Below, piece by piece: positions 1 through 10,590 of a stretch of DNA of 64,000 nucleotides. The position numbers and the translations under genes were made by a program. The notes under the pieces were generated by a model. The model ran no database searches and was not told where the DNA came from. It was given only the letters and a program-made list of their open reading frames with translations. The stretch's first letter is position 1. Each line of letters opens with the position of its first letter. Origin of the DNA: Nothophaeocryptopus gaeumannii (taxonomy: Eukaryota > Ascomycota > Dothideomycetes > Mycosphaerellales > Mycosphaerellaceae); assembly GCA_031771865.1 (NCBI GenBank), contig JASISA010000026.1:186001-250000 (forward strand), read 5' to 3'.

Positions 1-221
1 TGGCTACCTTTTTGGCATCCTACTTCGTGTCCCTCAGTAACAAGGCAGCGGAGTACATTTGTGCAATCTTGCCGATCGGAGATAGATGCAGAAGTTGCCC
101 GCTGCATCGTTCTTGTATGTGATGTACTATCAAAGCCGTCAATTTGCAGCGTCGCTCAAGCACTGTCCACACGACCTGCATCCAGTTCCGTGATTACTTT
201 ACCTCAAGTTTCTTAAGTCAC

Positions 222-860
222 TCAAGGGTAGTAATTGCAAAGCTCGACATTTTCAAGCTCGAAGACATTGAGAACTGCCACCCCTCCTGCAAGCGTAGCA
301 GTGATGTTCTTCAGATTCTTGAAACGATCCGGAAACTTCCCCGGGGCCATTTTACCTCCTAGTATCGCGTCAGACGCATAAGCCAGTGTCAACACAGGCA
401 CTGCTGTTCCGTCCCGATAGAATTCGCTGATGATGAGGAAGGCTTCCTGCTGGCTGGTACCTCGTACAACTGTGATTGAAAGTCCCCACATCAAAGTCCT
501 TGACAGGGTCGGCGGCTGCGATGGATGCGAACGGATTGAGCGAGGGCGATCCAGTTGAAGTGAGAGAAGCAGTGAAACCAAAGGCCACCAGACTCTCGCC
601 AGATTGGGGCCGCGGGCCACCCAACGAAAGGGGTGTCGCTGGTTTCTGGTCAGTGCAAGCGTGGGTTTGGGCTGGACACTGCAGTGGCTTACGTAGACAT
701 TGAAGCTGGTGTAATTGAGTCCTTCATATGTGTTGACTGATACCGCTGCGCCAACACCGCGGAACCGGTGAGGTCAACGAACTATCATCGATCAGACGAA
801 GCGGACGCCGCCTATGAGAGGGTGGGACACACCTTGGACGTGAAAGGAGTACAAGGGCTA
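222..860 (-). pseudogene. Decayed fragment of an unrecognised protein
   Basis: Minus-strand open stretches with protein-like composition lie end to end but in different frames. An upstream piece at about 690-760 reads YEGLNYTSFNVYVS. A middle piece at about 480-620 contains GESLVAFGFTASLTS and DPVKDFDVGTF. A C-terminal piece down to the stop at 222 contains FPDRFKNLKNITATLAGG. The switch near 440-480 has no plausible GT-AG intron, so a frameshift is the simpler reading. I do not recognise the family. The next gene on the same strand also looks broken, so this may be part of a run of dying accessory genes. It could instead be a multi-exon gene whose splice sites I failed to see. Confidence 0.3.
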
Positions 861-1453
861 GACACCTGCGTAATAATGATTGAGGCGATACCGAGCCAAT
901 GCATCTTGATGCAACCTGGAGTGCGATCGTGAAGTGTCTTGGATACGCAGATCGGATGAGAACATAGTCGGGTCAAACAAATCAATGAAAGCGAGACCAG
1001 GAACTCATATCTGCTCCAGAAATCCTCTACGGGGAGCTCCTTTCCAGACTTCGTTGGATGTTTATCCGTGGCTTCGTGTGGCGTGCACACTTAGCGGCAA
1101 CATCACCGTCGCCGCGCTTGCATGAAGTGTGAGAAACATGAAGTCCAATACGTGTGGATGGCCGTTCTGATGCAAGTGGTGAGACATTTCCATGATCGAC
1201 ATACAGCCAAGGCCATGCATAGCGTCCCTAGGCAGCCTCCATTCGCTCGTCGGCTTTATGGAAATGCTTTGCGTGGTGCATTTGCGGAAAGCCCATGCAA
1301 GATCGCGTCTTTAATGTCGTGCTGTGTTCATGTGATGATCCAATCGGAGACAGTCCGCATTCCGTTAGGGCCTGATTGAGAGTCCCAGGCTCTAGATGGG
1401 CTTGGACTTCTGAGGTCTCGCAAGGCGTTGATGTGGGGAAACGCAGAGTAAGA

Positions 1454-2372
1454 TCACCTCGCAGGCTGGGCTCTTGAGTGACGCCCACATACAACACGAG
1501 AATGTCCAGAACATCGCTCGCCAGCCGCAGCGCTCATGCCTTGCTCGTTCACCGCAAGTTCTGCCCACTCGCGCAAGCCAGGCGCTTCCACAAGCGCATG
1601 TTGTGCACTAGGAAGCTCAGCAACGTCATGGCTCCCAGCCTCCAATGGGCTCTTGGTCGTACTAGCAGAATACCCAAGAGTCGGTGCAGTCGAAGTAGTT
1701 TGAGGAGAGCGTTGCCCGTCACTTGCAGATGGAAGGTGTCCCCATTCAGCTTCGCTAGACTGGAGAGGAACGGATTGTGAGCCTGTGTCTCCTCGTCTTC
1801 GGCGCCTCATGCAGAACCAGACTCCCAGGCCTCCAAGCCCTGCTACAAGAGGTATGCCAACTCCCAAGCCCACGCCCAGTCCCAACCTCATGCCTTTCCT
1901 CTGCTTCGCCGTTCTCTCTGCTTTTGTCTGAATCCGAAAGTTGGAACTGTTGCTGTGACATGAGTCACAGTCTGGTTTGTTCGTAGCGTACAGGTACAAA
2001 TGGAACGGATCGTCATGGGCCATATATGGCTGAACATTGCTCGGAGTCCATGGGATGGAAGTTTGCGTGGTTAGGCCGGCTGCTCAGATTTAGCACCAAT
2101 GTCGAGTACGTTCTTTGGACTGACCTACATGTCATGGTGGAACTGGCCCATCGTCCTTGTGGATTTGGCCCTTGCCATATCTCGAGCGTGATATTCGAAT
2201 ACGTCGACGACTACGTGAAATCGGGTCGGTCGCGTTTCTGAAATAATATGACTTTGCCGTCCTCGGGCGGATACGTTATCTGCAGTGATTTCTGCGCTGC
2301 GACAGAGCTAAGTAGGGCAAGAATGCAGGATAGCAGTGCTATCAGACTGCAGTGAAGCGCAAATAACGACAT
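1454..2372 (-). pseudogene. Ser-rich single-pass surface protein, probably broken
   Basis: An ATG at 2372 opens a clear signal peptide (hydrophobic run SLIALLSCILALLSSVAA). A short ectodomain follows with the motif NITLEIWQGPNPQGRW, then FHLYLYATNKPDC. Near the end are a transmembrane helix (LGLGVGLGVGIPLVAGLGGLG), a basic stop-transfer stretch (MRRRRRG) and a Ser/Thr-rich tail ending at 1454. The plan matches the intact gene at 26174-27111, including the LxLWQ motif. An in-frame TAG at 2211-2213 (codon 54) falls where that paralogue has Trp (TGG). A 42-nt in-phase GT-AG intron ending at this TAG would remove it, but would be very short. The exon boundaries between 2030 and 2130 could not be resolved. 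Likely role by family plan: a cell-surface or wall-associated protein. A working gene is not excluded. Confidence 0.5.
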
Positions 2373-3100
2373 ATTTCAAATTCGCCGTAGTATGACGAAA
2401 AGAAGGGGAGGGAGAGAAGCAGCACGGAGAACAAAGTCTACCTCAAAAGTTACTCACGTATTCTTGTGCGAAGACGCTGGCAAGTCCCATTCCAACTACA
2501 GCCGCGGTCTCAGCACCAAACATGACTTGGTGCGGCTGAAGCGTGGCTTGTATGCGCAGTGTAATACTTCACATAGTGCTTCTCATGCGCCAGCTCTGCC
2601 GATGCTCCCATTCAGCTCGCAGGCATGGCTTGTGTTCCATGATATGAGGATGCGATCGACGTGCAACTGGCTGCTTCGAGAGGCTCGTCTGTCTGGGATC
2701 TTTCTCGGTGTAGCCAAAGACGGCAACTCCTAGGCCCATCTGTGTCGATGGAGTAAATGGTGTTATCAGGTAGCGCGTGAGAAGCAGGCATTGGGAGGGA
2801 AGGGATTCGAAGTTTAAGAGGAAGAGAGGAGACGTCGCATCGAAGGAAGGGAACAACAAGACGAAATCCGAAACCGAGAGACTTCTTGGCGTCCATGTGT
2901 CGACGATCTCCGCCTCGCTCCATGACATGACCACTGGCGACGATGCCATCGATCTCGTCCGTTTCGACTCGTCCAACATTTGGCTAATACCACGTCTGTA
3001 CTTCACATCCGACCTCGATCCTTCTGGGCTTCGTGTCCGTCCACTCTGTCAACTTTCTGAGCCATCAACGTGCCTGCAAACCACACACCAAAACGCGAGC
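2373..3100. other. Intergenic stretch, no gene seen
   Basis: Both strands hold only short overlapping open frames without a recognisable domain, signal peptide or splice pattern. It separates the damaged surface-protein gene from the damaged F-box gene. Confidence 0.4.
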
Positions 3101-3830
3101 CTACTCTGACTGTCGCAATGCATCGGCCATTTCAATCTCGCACCTGAAGGTCTCTGTGATTGGGATCACGACTCCTAGGCGCAGGACGCAATCGTCATTC
3201 TTGACCTCGTCCCAAAGCCATCCGTTTCGTGCTACAGCATCCATGAAATCCTGCAAAGTACCTTCACTTCCACTGCACGGCTCGTCCAACAAGCTCCGCC
3301 TATCCGCAATCCGTCCTCCCCGGTACACGCTGATATCCCTAGTCGGAGAGTTGGTCAAGAACATGCTCCTCGCGGATGCCTCGATAGCCAACCGCTTCAA
3401 GTTGTCTCGAACATGCAGACTGAACGGGTGCATCGTTAGAACGTGGTTCTCTGGACTATCTCTGGACTCGTCGTAGGAGCCCATGGCCTCAAGTCTTACG
3501 AGAAGCGGGTTGATGACTACAGACGGAAGGCAACGTCCTCAAATCAACAAATTTTGGCCGGGCGAGGGTCTTAGACTTTTGCTCGGTGGCACTCGTAATG
3601 ACGAATTGGCCCTCTTCGATTGATCATTTGGCGACCATAGCAGTCTGTTTTGACAAGTTGGGTGCTTTCATGGATAGCTTCTCTCGCAAGATCGGAGATG
3701 ACTTGATCGTGGCGAGGAAAGTTCGGTTGACGCGCTGAATCAGGAGCAGATTGGCAATGTCCAGGTGCTCTAGGATGCTCTCGAGGAGCTCGACGGTGTC
3801 GAACACGGGATGCGCTGCGCCTGTAGCCAT
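3101..3830 (-). pseudogene. F-box protein gene, probably broken
   Basis: The first 68 codons from 3830 encode a good F-box: FDTVELLESILEHLDIAN followed by LLLIQRVNRTFLATIKSS, the usual form in Dothideomycete F-box families. The frame stops at 3624 (TGA). Protein-like sequence continues in the same frame (VITSATEQKSKTLARPKF), then moves to another frame at about 3515, where a 127-codon stretch down to 3101 carries the expected C-terminal part (SMFLTNSPTRDISVYRGG and a WLWDEVKNDD segment). I found no intron that keeps phase across this gap, so a nonsense change plus a frameshift is likely. By family, the intact protein would be a substrate adaptor of an SCF ubiquitin ligase. A BTB gene with similar damage and an intact F-box gene lie next to it. 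Confidence 0.5.
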
Positions 3831-4129
3831 GGCAGGAACTCGGTTTTCAGTGCTTATCGGTGACCAGGTTGAAGATTGCCGAGTTGCAGGCTCAATGCTT
3901 CTGTTGCGGACAGCAGTAACTCCGCACTCTGGGATTTGTTCTGGGTTTTGGTGACAGGATACGGTGTCGAGGATGCATGTTGATGGATGTGAAGTCGAGC
4001 GGTAAACGGGAAAGTCGTCACATGAAAGCTGACTACCAAAGCTTAAGGTTGCGAAAATATCTCCTCGACGCGAACCTCACAACACGACCTCATTTCAACA
4101 TCAACACCGATCACCAGCGCATGCGATAG

Positions 4130-5032
4130 ATGATGGCGGGCTAGACGGAGTTCAAGGAACCTACCGAGATAGCGGCACTGGTGCAGAGGCTTGCTTCGTA
4201 AGTGATATCCTGCGATTCCATGCTGTTCCACGCTGACCCATGAGCAGGTCGTAGAGGGAGAACGAGCTATGCGACATAACCGTCAAATGCGGCGGCTACA
4301 AGGTCAGAGCCCACCGCCACCTCCTCGCCGCTCAGTCTGAATGGTTCCTCAAAGCCTTCACCGGAGACTTCGCAGAGTCAAAAGCCAGCGAAATCGTCCT
4401 GCACGAGGACTATGAACACGCCGAACACGCCATCCAAGCCATGATCAAATTTTTCTACGAGTTCACCTACGACGACGACTTCGGCAACAACAGCGCTCCC
4501 GGCCCACTCGCCTTCAGCGTCCACATGTTCGCTGCAGCAGAGAAGTACTTCCGTCGAACCATTGCAACGCTTCGCACTCAATCGTCTCTGTTATCACTCC
4601 CACAAGAATTGGAAGATCAGCGACATGACTGCCGCCATCCATGGAGCCTACAACAACACTTCCGATCCGAAGAAGCTGCTACGTAACGCGATCATTGAGA
4701 CCTCGCTCGAGAACTCCACCCGTCTATTTGGCCGCCACAGCATATTTGTGGGACTGACTGTCGATATCCCTGCATATACAGCAGACGTCTTGTGCGCGAC
4801 GGTACAAATGGGCAAATTCGACAACAAGGGAGCGCTTTACCTGTGTCCGAACAAAGACTGCGCCAACCGTTTCCGCCGGCAAGAGATGAGTGTTCAAACT
4901 AGCTGGGATAAGAACGATGTATTCACGTTCGAGTGCTCGACTTGCAAGCGCAAGTCTGCGGAAACAATTGCTGGCTGGGAAGCATGGCGGGTGAGAATAT
5001 CGGATGTGTCATGGCTCAGCCAGGACGACTAA
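4130..5032 (+). pseudogene. BTB/POZ domain protein gene with stop and frameshift
   Basis: The reading frame EPTEIAALVQRLAS is joined by an intron (about 4198-4254, GTAAGT donor) to ELCDITVKCGGYKVRAHR, a textbook BTB/POZ start with the DITV and RAHR elements. The fold continues through the FYEFTYDDDF and AEKYF segments and on to a C-terminal part with a Cys-rich stretch (CPNKDCANRF, CSTCKRK) ending at 5032. Two lesions are visible. TAG at 4142-4144 lies three codons after the ATG pair and just upstream of the first exon's conserved part. A single extra base at about 4550-4552 shifts the frame immediately after AEKYF; removing one C restores the continuation. By family, it would be an adaptor for a cullin-3-type ubiquitin ligase. 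A start further upstream with another intron could bypass the TAG, but the frameshift remains. Confidence 0.65.
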
Positions 5033-5235
5033 AGAAAGGCGAGGAATTAGAAAGTGGGCGTGTCATCCGCAGAAGCGAATGAGATCTCCTGCATCACGCA
5101 TTACGCGGACTTTTGTGTCACCGCAGATAGTCAAGAGACTCCAGCGATGAAGAGCGCGGCAGTACCCATATGAGCGTCAAGCATCCATCCACACTCCTCC
5201 TTCCCTCTCTTTCCACTCCCTCATCTCCTCCCTGC

Positions 5236-5913
5236 TCACGCCCACCCCCTCGTCATTCCCTCTACAGCCTCAACCCCAACATCAAACATCTCTCCCACCG
5301 TCCATCCTCTCGCCCCTCCCCCTCCCTCCTCCTTTCCCTTCTTCCAAACCCCATCCCACCTCTCCGACCAAACACTCCCCCCCTCCCCCAACGTCCGCCA
5401 ATACCTACAACCCACGCCACTCGTCCAAGAAACCGTAATCTCCTTGATCGGCAACGTATTCGGAAAAATGTGCATTCGCCGCCAGGATGCTTCAGGAGGA
5501 TGTTTTGTGAAAGGGCCCTGGAAACGGAAATGCACAGCACCATGAGGAGGAGTCTGCTGAGGTAGTAGTCTGCAGGATGTCTTGATGAAATATGCCATTT
5601 TAAAAGGTATCGCGTTTTGGCTAATGACCAGGGTATTCTGAAGAAGCAGCAGCAGCAGAGGATGATTCAACTTGGTCTTTTCCTTTTCCTTTTCAGACGA
5701 GGTTCTTGGTGGTGGTGTTGGTGGAGGCGGTGGTTGGAAGCCCAAAGCTTCTTGCAGTCGCCTACTAGAATACCGGATGGTGTTGTGAAAAGACGTCGAG
5801 ATTCGTTGGCCGATGAGTAACGTTCTGAGTCCAGCGTGCGTTCCGTCATCAAGCTGAAGCAAAATAAGTTCGAGAAGCTCCGGAATAGCGAGGACTCTAG
5901 CAGCAGCGGCCAT
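5236..5913 (-). CDS. F-box domain protein
   Basis: The 225-residue frame starts at the ATG at 5913, chosen because the F-box begins right after it (VLAIPELLELILLQLDD, then LLIGQRISTSFHNTI). The open frame extends further upstream but has no domain there. After the F-box come a Pro-rich linker (PPPPPTPPP), a basic/Lys-Glu stretch and a C-terminal region with W(R)RM and IKEITVSW segments resembling the C-terminal part of Dothideomycete F-box families. By family, it would recruit substrates to an SCF ubiquitin ligase; the substrate is unknown. It is intact, unlike its F-box and BTB neighbours upstream. The C-terminal Gly-rich end is of low complexity. Confidence 0.6.
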   Translation of the reverse strand: MAAAARVLAIPELLELILLQLDDGTHAGLRTLLIGQRISTSFHNTIRYSSRRLQEALGFQPPPPPTPPPRTSSEKEKEKTKLNHPLLLLLLQNTLVISQNAIPFKMAYFIKTSCRLLPQQTPPHGAVHFRFQGPFTKHPPEASWRRMHIFPNTLPIKEITVSWTSGVGCRYWRTLGEGGSVWSERWDGVWKKGKEEGGGGARGWTVGEMFDVGVEAVEGMTRGWA

Positions 5914-6456
5914 GGCAATGCTGACTTGTTGGTCAACACGGTACGCTTTCTTCAATCTATTGTTGTGCCGAATCTCGACTTTGCCTTCTACTCTGTGTTC
6001 TCTGGAATCAAGTTTGAGATTTTGGAAGTTTTTGAGACGCCGCGATAGCAGCGAGACTAGCAAGGGTAATCTTCTGCATCCGCGTGCAGATCCCAAGTGA
6101 GTCAACCAAGCGTTTCACACGAAGGGAGACTCCACAAGGGAACGCATCTGAAGACGGTCTCATTCATGCCGGGGTATCATCATGCCTATATGCTCAGCGC
6201 AGCTCAGATATCTCATGCCTGAAAGCAAAACATAATCCCACATTCCCGCTTTGCTTCCAAGAGGATTTCGTTGTTTCGTGCGATTGGACAAAGGCCAAAA
6301 TGCCGTCCTCAAGACTGCAAAGAGCGCCAAGCTTCAAGTTTCATGCCGCCATGCTATTGCCACATCATGCACGCGAATCACATTGTCGTGAACCTCTCAA
6401 GACTTTCTCCGTCCATCATTACGTCATACAGTCACTTTTGCGAAGAGAGAGTGTGT
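5914..6456. other. Intergenic stretch upstream of the F-box gene
   Basis: Holds the promoter side of the F-box gene and the 3' flank of the zinc-cluster regulator. Only short, overlapping frames occur, with no recognisable domain. Confidence 0.4.
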
Positions 6457-9400
6457 TTATGCACCTCCACCGTTCCACATCGCAGTGAGCCAGCCTCCGC
6501 CGAAGCCTTGAGAAGCTGCCATCGTTGCCCATTCAGCGAGCTCGCCGCCGTCGACAAACGCGGCAACGTCGTCCCCGCCGAGTCGAGTGTCAATGCTATT
6601 AAGCCATGCCTCCTTCGTCATCGGGTCCCAAGCCGGTTGCTGCGGTTGCGGATGCTGCGGTTGCGGAGGCTGCGGTTGCGGAGGCTGCTGCTGCTGCTGC
6701 ACTTCAGGCAATGGCGGCGGCGGCAGAGAGTTGTGAGGAGTCGGGTAGGCAGAGTGTGTAGGCGTGACATGGTTTGAGGGCGGATAGTGGTGAGAGACTG
6801 GGCCATTCGTATATGGATTTGGAGGTGGTGGTTGCATCTGATACCCGGAGTTTTGTGCGGTCCATCCTTGATAAGGCTGCGGAGGCTGCGACGCACGTCG
6901 GTCGAAGGGTGGGGATGGGTGAGCTTGCGAAGGTGTAGTACCAGTCGCGGATTGTGAAGCAGGGGATGTGAGGCTTGGCGGCGCGCCAGCAGGGCTTGGT
7001 CCTTCCGAATACGCAGGCCGGAAGTTGTTGATCGAATGTGGATAAGCGGATGACTGCTGAGGAGGCGGAGGCGGGGCCTGCTGGTGCAGTGGAGGCAGAT
7101 GGCCAGGTGCGTGTCCTGGTGGAGGCGGTGGATGCGCTTGCTGTTGCTGCTGGTAGGAGTCATAACTCCTGAACTGACCGCTGGTAGGCGTCGAAATGCT
7201 AGGATGACGGCTCGAAGGAGCACCGGGCACAGCATTAATGGCGCTCCAAGAGCCGCCTTCAGTCTTCTGCGGTTCTGACGTAGGTGGTGGGCGATCGCCA
7301 GGCTCCTCACTCTTAACGGTGGTTCCAGCGCTGCTATCATCATACACCGCATCCAGCGGCCGCGCATCTAGTCGCTGAGCGTCCGTCATCTCAACATCCT
7401 GGTCTTCCAGGTTGCCGAAGTCTTTGAGAGTTCGCTCCAACAGCTTGAATTCGTCAAGCCCACCCCCACCGCCACCTTCGCGCAGGGTGAGGTGCCTAGT
7501 ACTAACAGGGCTGTCTCCCTCGGATGCGCTCTCCATGGCGTGAACGTTCTTTCTATGGTCGTTCTTGATCTTTCTGAAGTATCGGTGCATGCGATTGATG
7601 GTCTTGAACCAGCCATCCGCCATGTGGACCTGATGCCGCATAAGGCCAACCATCTCCAGTGCTTTGCGCGCAGCCTCAAAGCCCTTCGATTCACCCGGCT
7701 TTGATTCCGACTTTCCGTTGGTCTGAGCAGTGCACATGTATCCATCAGGGTCCATCCAAGGAAAGTTGATGCAGTATACGCCATCAAACGCGACAGTGTA
7801 GATAGCGAATCCGACGATTGGGGTTTCCACCAGGGCACTCCATTCCTGGCAGGTGCGCGCAAGGTCAATAATCTCACGCGCCGACCTGAAGCACTCTCGT
7901 GCGCTCTCCCCCCAGAAACCAGGCGGAATCTGGTACTTATCGGGAGGAAACAGTGGCGCGTCCAGAGGACCTTCCGGCTTCGAGCAGCGAATGGGAATGA
8001 AAGGCACGTATTCTCGGTGGAGCATGATTAAGCAAAGTAGGTACACCGTGTGCACCAAAGTATATGGGGTTGATGTCTTGAGACTGATATGGGCTTGAGT
8101 GTTCTGTGGTGTTAGTGTGTGTTGTCGTGGCAGGCTGGCCTTGAACTCGTAGCACTGTCGACGAAGCCTGTAGAACTCGCAGCGCGGGTCCCACGGAGGA
8201 TACTCCTCGATCCTGCAACATTATTAGAAGATGCATGGCACTGAGTAGGACGAAAGACTCGCCTGCGACCACCAGAGCACGACCACTTGATCACCTTGCC
8301 GTAGATCTCCAAAATCTTGATGTATCTGCTGACCAGACCCTCGTCGGCTCCAACCTCAAGCCTGGCTTTCTCATCCTCGCCGTCTTGCATGGCCATGCTA
8401 CGTGGAGATGGCGCCTGATTGGGCTCCGGCGTTGCGTTTGTGTCCAGCATGACCGATCGTTGCCTCTGCGTTTGCACCTCTGCTCTGCCCGGGCCAGAGA
8501 TGTGCCTGTCTTCCTCGCCAAGCATGAGGGTACGAACTTTCTCTGCGAAGAGGAAAGATCTTTCGCTGGCGGGAAGCTGAATGCGAAGTTGACGAGCGTG
8601 AAGCATCTGAGGGCGATACTTGCCACTGCTCAAATATCGGTCCATAATGTAGCAGCTCCAGAAAGTGCGTCGCCGGATCTCCTGCTGAATGAAGACATCT
8701 TCGGAAGACGTGGGAGCGACTGAGCTCTTCCTACCCGAATCGTGACCCATGCCAAGACGCTCAGCTTCGGCAGTGAGTGCAAGTGATCTTGACAGAGGTT
8801 CGTCGTCCAACTCCATTTCGTACTGCAAACCCATGGCTTGGGCGGCACGGATAGCCATGCCCACTGTCAGCCAGGCTTTGGATCCTCTGCACATGCCCCA
8901 CTCGTGAAGGCCTAGCATCAGCGCAGCTTGGGTGCGCTCGATATCGTGGGTTTTGTTGTCGGTCCAAATAGTGGCCAGTCGCTCATTGGCAGCTGCTGCG
9001 TAATATTCCGAGGCAATCAGCGGGTTGCTCGATCGGTTCGTAGTTGGTGGTGAGTGGTGAGCAACCAATTTGGGGTGAAAGCGAGCAGTCAAGGCCAGGA
9101 AGGCAAGCAGAAATTCAGTTGACGCTGGTGGACGAGCAGCATTAGAGAGAGGCTCGGCGCCAGGCGGTGGGACAGGTAGTAAGGGTTGCTGGCGGAGAGG
9201 CTTCAGGAATGTGGGCGGATGCAGAAACGGCAGGTCCGCGGAGTAGTGAACTTGGAAGATGTCGAACAGCTCCTGCCAAACTTGAGGTGTGAGCAACCTT
9301 GAGTCCAATGCATCGAGCAATGGTCGAGGAGAGTCTCTGAAACCGGCCATGGGGTTTGCGACAAAGGTATGCGTGCTCTTTCTCGGTCTCTGGCGTCGTT

Positions 9401-9761
9401 CGGCATCACCATAGACATCGGCGCGTCCAGAGATACTGTCTCGGCGTCGACTGCCTCCCGTCACGGGTGAGGGATATGAACACTCCCGTCCAGAATTCTC
9501 ACACGACCGACACGTCGTGCCGACGCTGTTGTTGACGCATTTCACCTTGGAGCGCCGGCATCGAATGCAGGCTATGCTTGAGCGCATTCGGCCTGCTTGG
9601 TGGGCTTGCGCTTGCCTGGGCGAAGGCCCGGCAGCGACGTACGGTTGGCCAGTTGGGGTATTTATGTTGGCGTTGTCCTTTGCGGTCTTGTTGTGGGGGC
9701 TTTCAGGCGCCTGGAACGAGTGGAGGAGCGAGTCGGCGAGACGGGTCTCCTGTTGCTCCAC
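6457..9761 (-). CDS. Zn(II)2Cys6 fungal-specific transcription factor
   Basis: Two exons (8263-9761 and 6457-8212) encode 1084 residues. The N-terminal zinc cluster has six cysteines at about residues 65, 68, 75, 84, 87 and 94, with the basic run RCRRSKVKC between them. It is followed by the fungal transcription factor middle homology domain (about residues 150-650), with segments such as FIQQEIRRRTFWSCYIMDRY. The C-terminal third is Pro/Gln-rich (runs of Q and P, about 780-1010), as in activation domains, and ends in a short conserved-looking W-rich tail. The 50-nt intron at 8213-8262 starts with GC (AG|GCGAGT) and ends in TTGCAG; removing it joins the frames exactly. Nuclear DNA-binding regulator by family; targets unknown. 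A 5.9-kb gene-poor region lies upstream. Confidence 0.88.
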
Positions 9762-10155
9762 GGTGGGCGTGGACGGCGTATCAGGCGGGAGACAAGTTTC
9801 GCGGGGAGGCGTCGATGCTGCAAGCGAACCGGGATGCCGCGATTAGAGAGCGAGGCGCGATTCGCGAAGGGCAGTCGCAGTTCTTTCTCTTTATTTAATC
9901 AATTAATTAATCAATACGGTAGTAATGTGCAGGCGACGCCGTACTCAGCGGTATAACAGAGAGATAGTCTGGTGTATCTGGCAGGCGAGTCCGGTATCCA
10001 AGTCTCACACTCGGCGATGCTCTGGTGGCGGATTCGGTCCGAATGGGCTGGCCTGGGGCAAGCACTGTGCACGCAACTGCCTGACACTGACTCTGCAAGG
10101 CCAACACACCTGAGGGCTCAGTCAGTGGAAGGTTTGGCAGGCGAGAGCAGACAGA

Positions 10156-10156
10156 C

Positions 10157-10188
<32 letters not shown>

Positions 10189-10219
10189 TAGGAGCAGGAG
10201 TAGGAGCAGCAGCAGCAGA
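10156..10219. repeat. (GCAGGA)n / (CAG)n microsatellite
   Basis: About ten imperfect GCAGGA/GTAGGA units run into a short CAG stretch. It creates long Ala/Gly- or Leu-rich spurious frames on both strands. Confidence 0.9.
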
Positions 10220-10563
10220 CGGTGCGAAAGGTAGATGTGGATGTGGATGTGAAAGCGCAGGTTGCACAGAAAGTGAGCATCGGCTTCGCGCGCCAGAGGC
10301 AGAGGCAGAGGCACATGAGAAGCCGGGAAACAGCAATGCTCTCTCAACTGTACGAGGGCCAGCAGCCGCCTTCCAATCCCGCGTCAGACCTGCAACCTGC
10401 AACCTGCCACCTCCACCCCCTGCTCCTTCATCGCGCCATCGCCGCGCATCGCCCTCTTCATCATCATCTCCTGCTGCTCCAGCCGGCACGAGCTGCTCGA
10501 CCCCGACGGCCTGCTTCGGCACCCTGCCCAAGCGAGTGGGAGTGGGAGCAGCACTTGCAGGCT

Positions 10564-10590
10564 CAGCAGCAGCAGCAGCAGCAGCAGCAG
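10564..10590. repeat. (CAG)n trinucleotide repeat
   Basis: Nine consecutive CAG units lie upstream of the zinc-cluster regulator. No convincing coding frame includes them. Confidence 0.9.

Noticed and set aside
6618..7367. 249-codon minus-strand frame overlapping the zinc-cluster regulator
   Set aside because: It is an out-of-frame shadow of the Pro/Gln-rich C-terminus, with Arg/His/Leu-biased composition.
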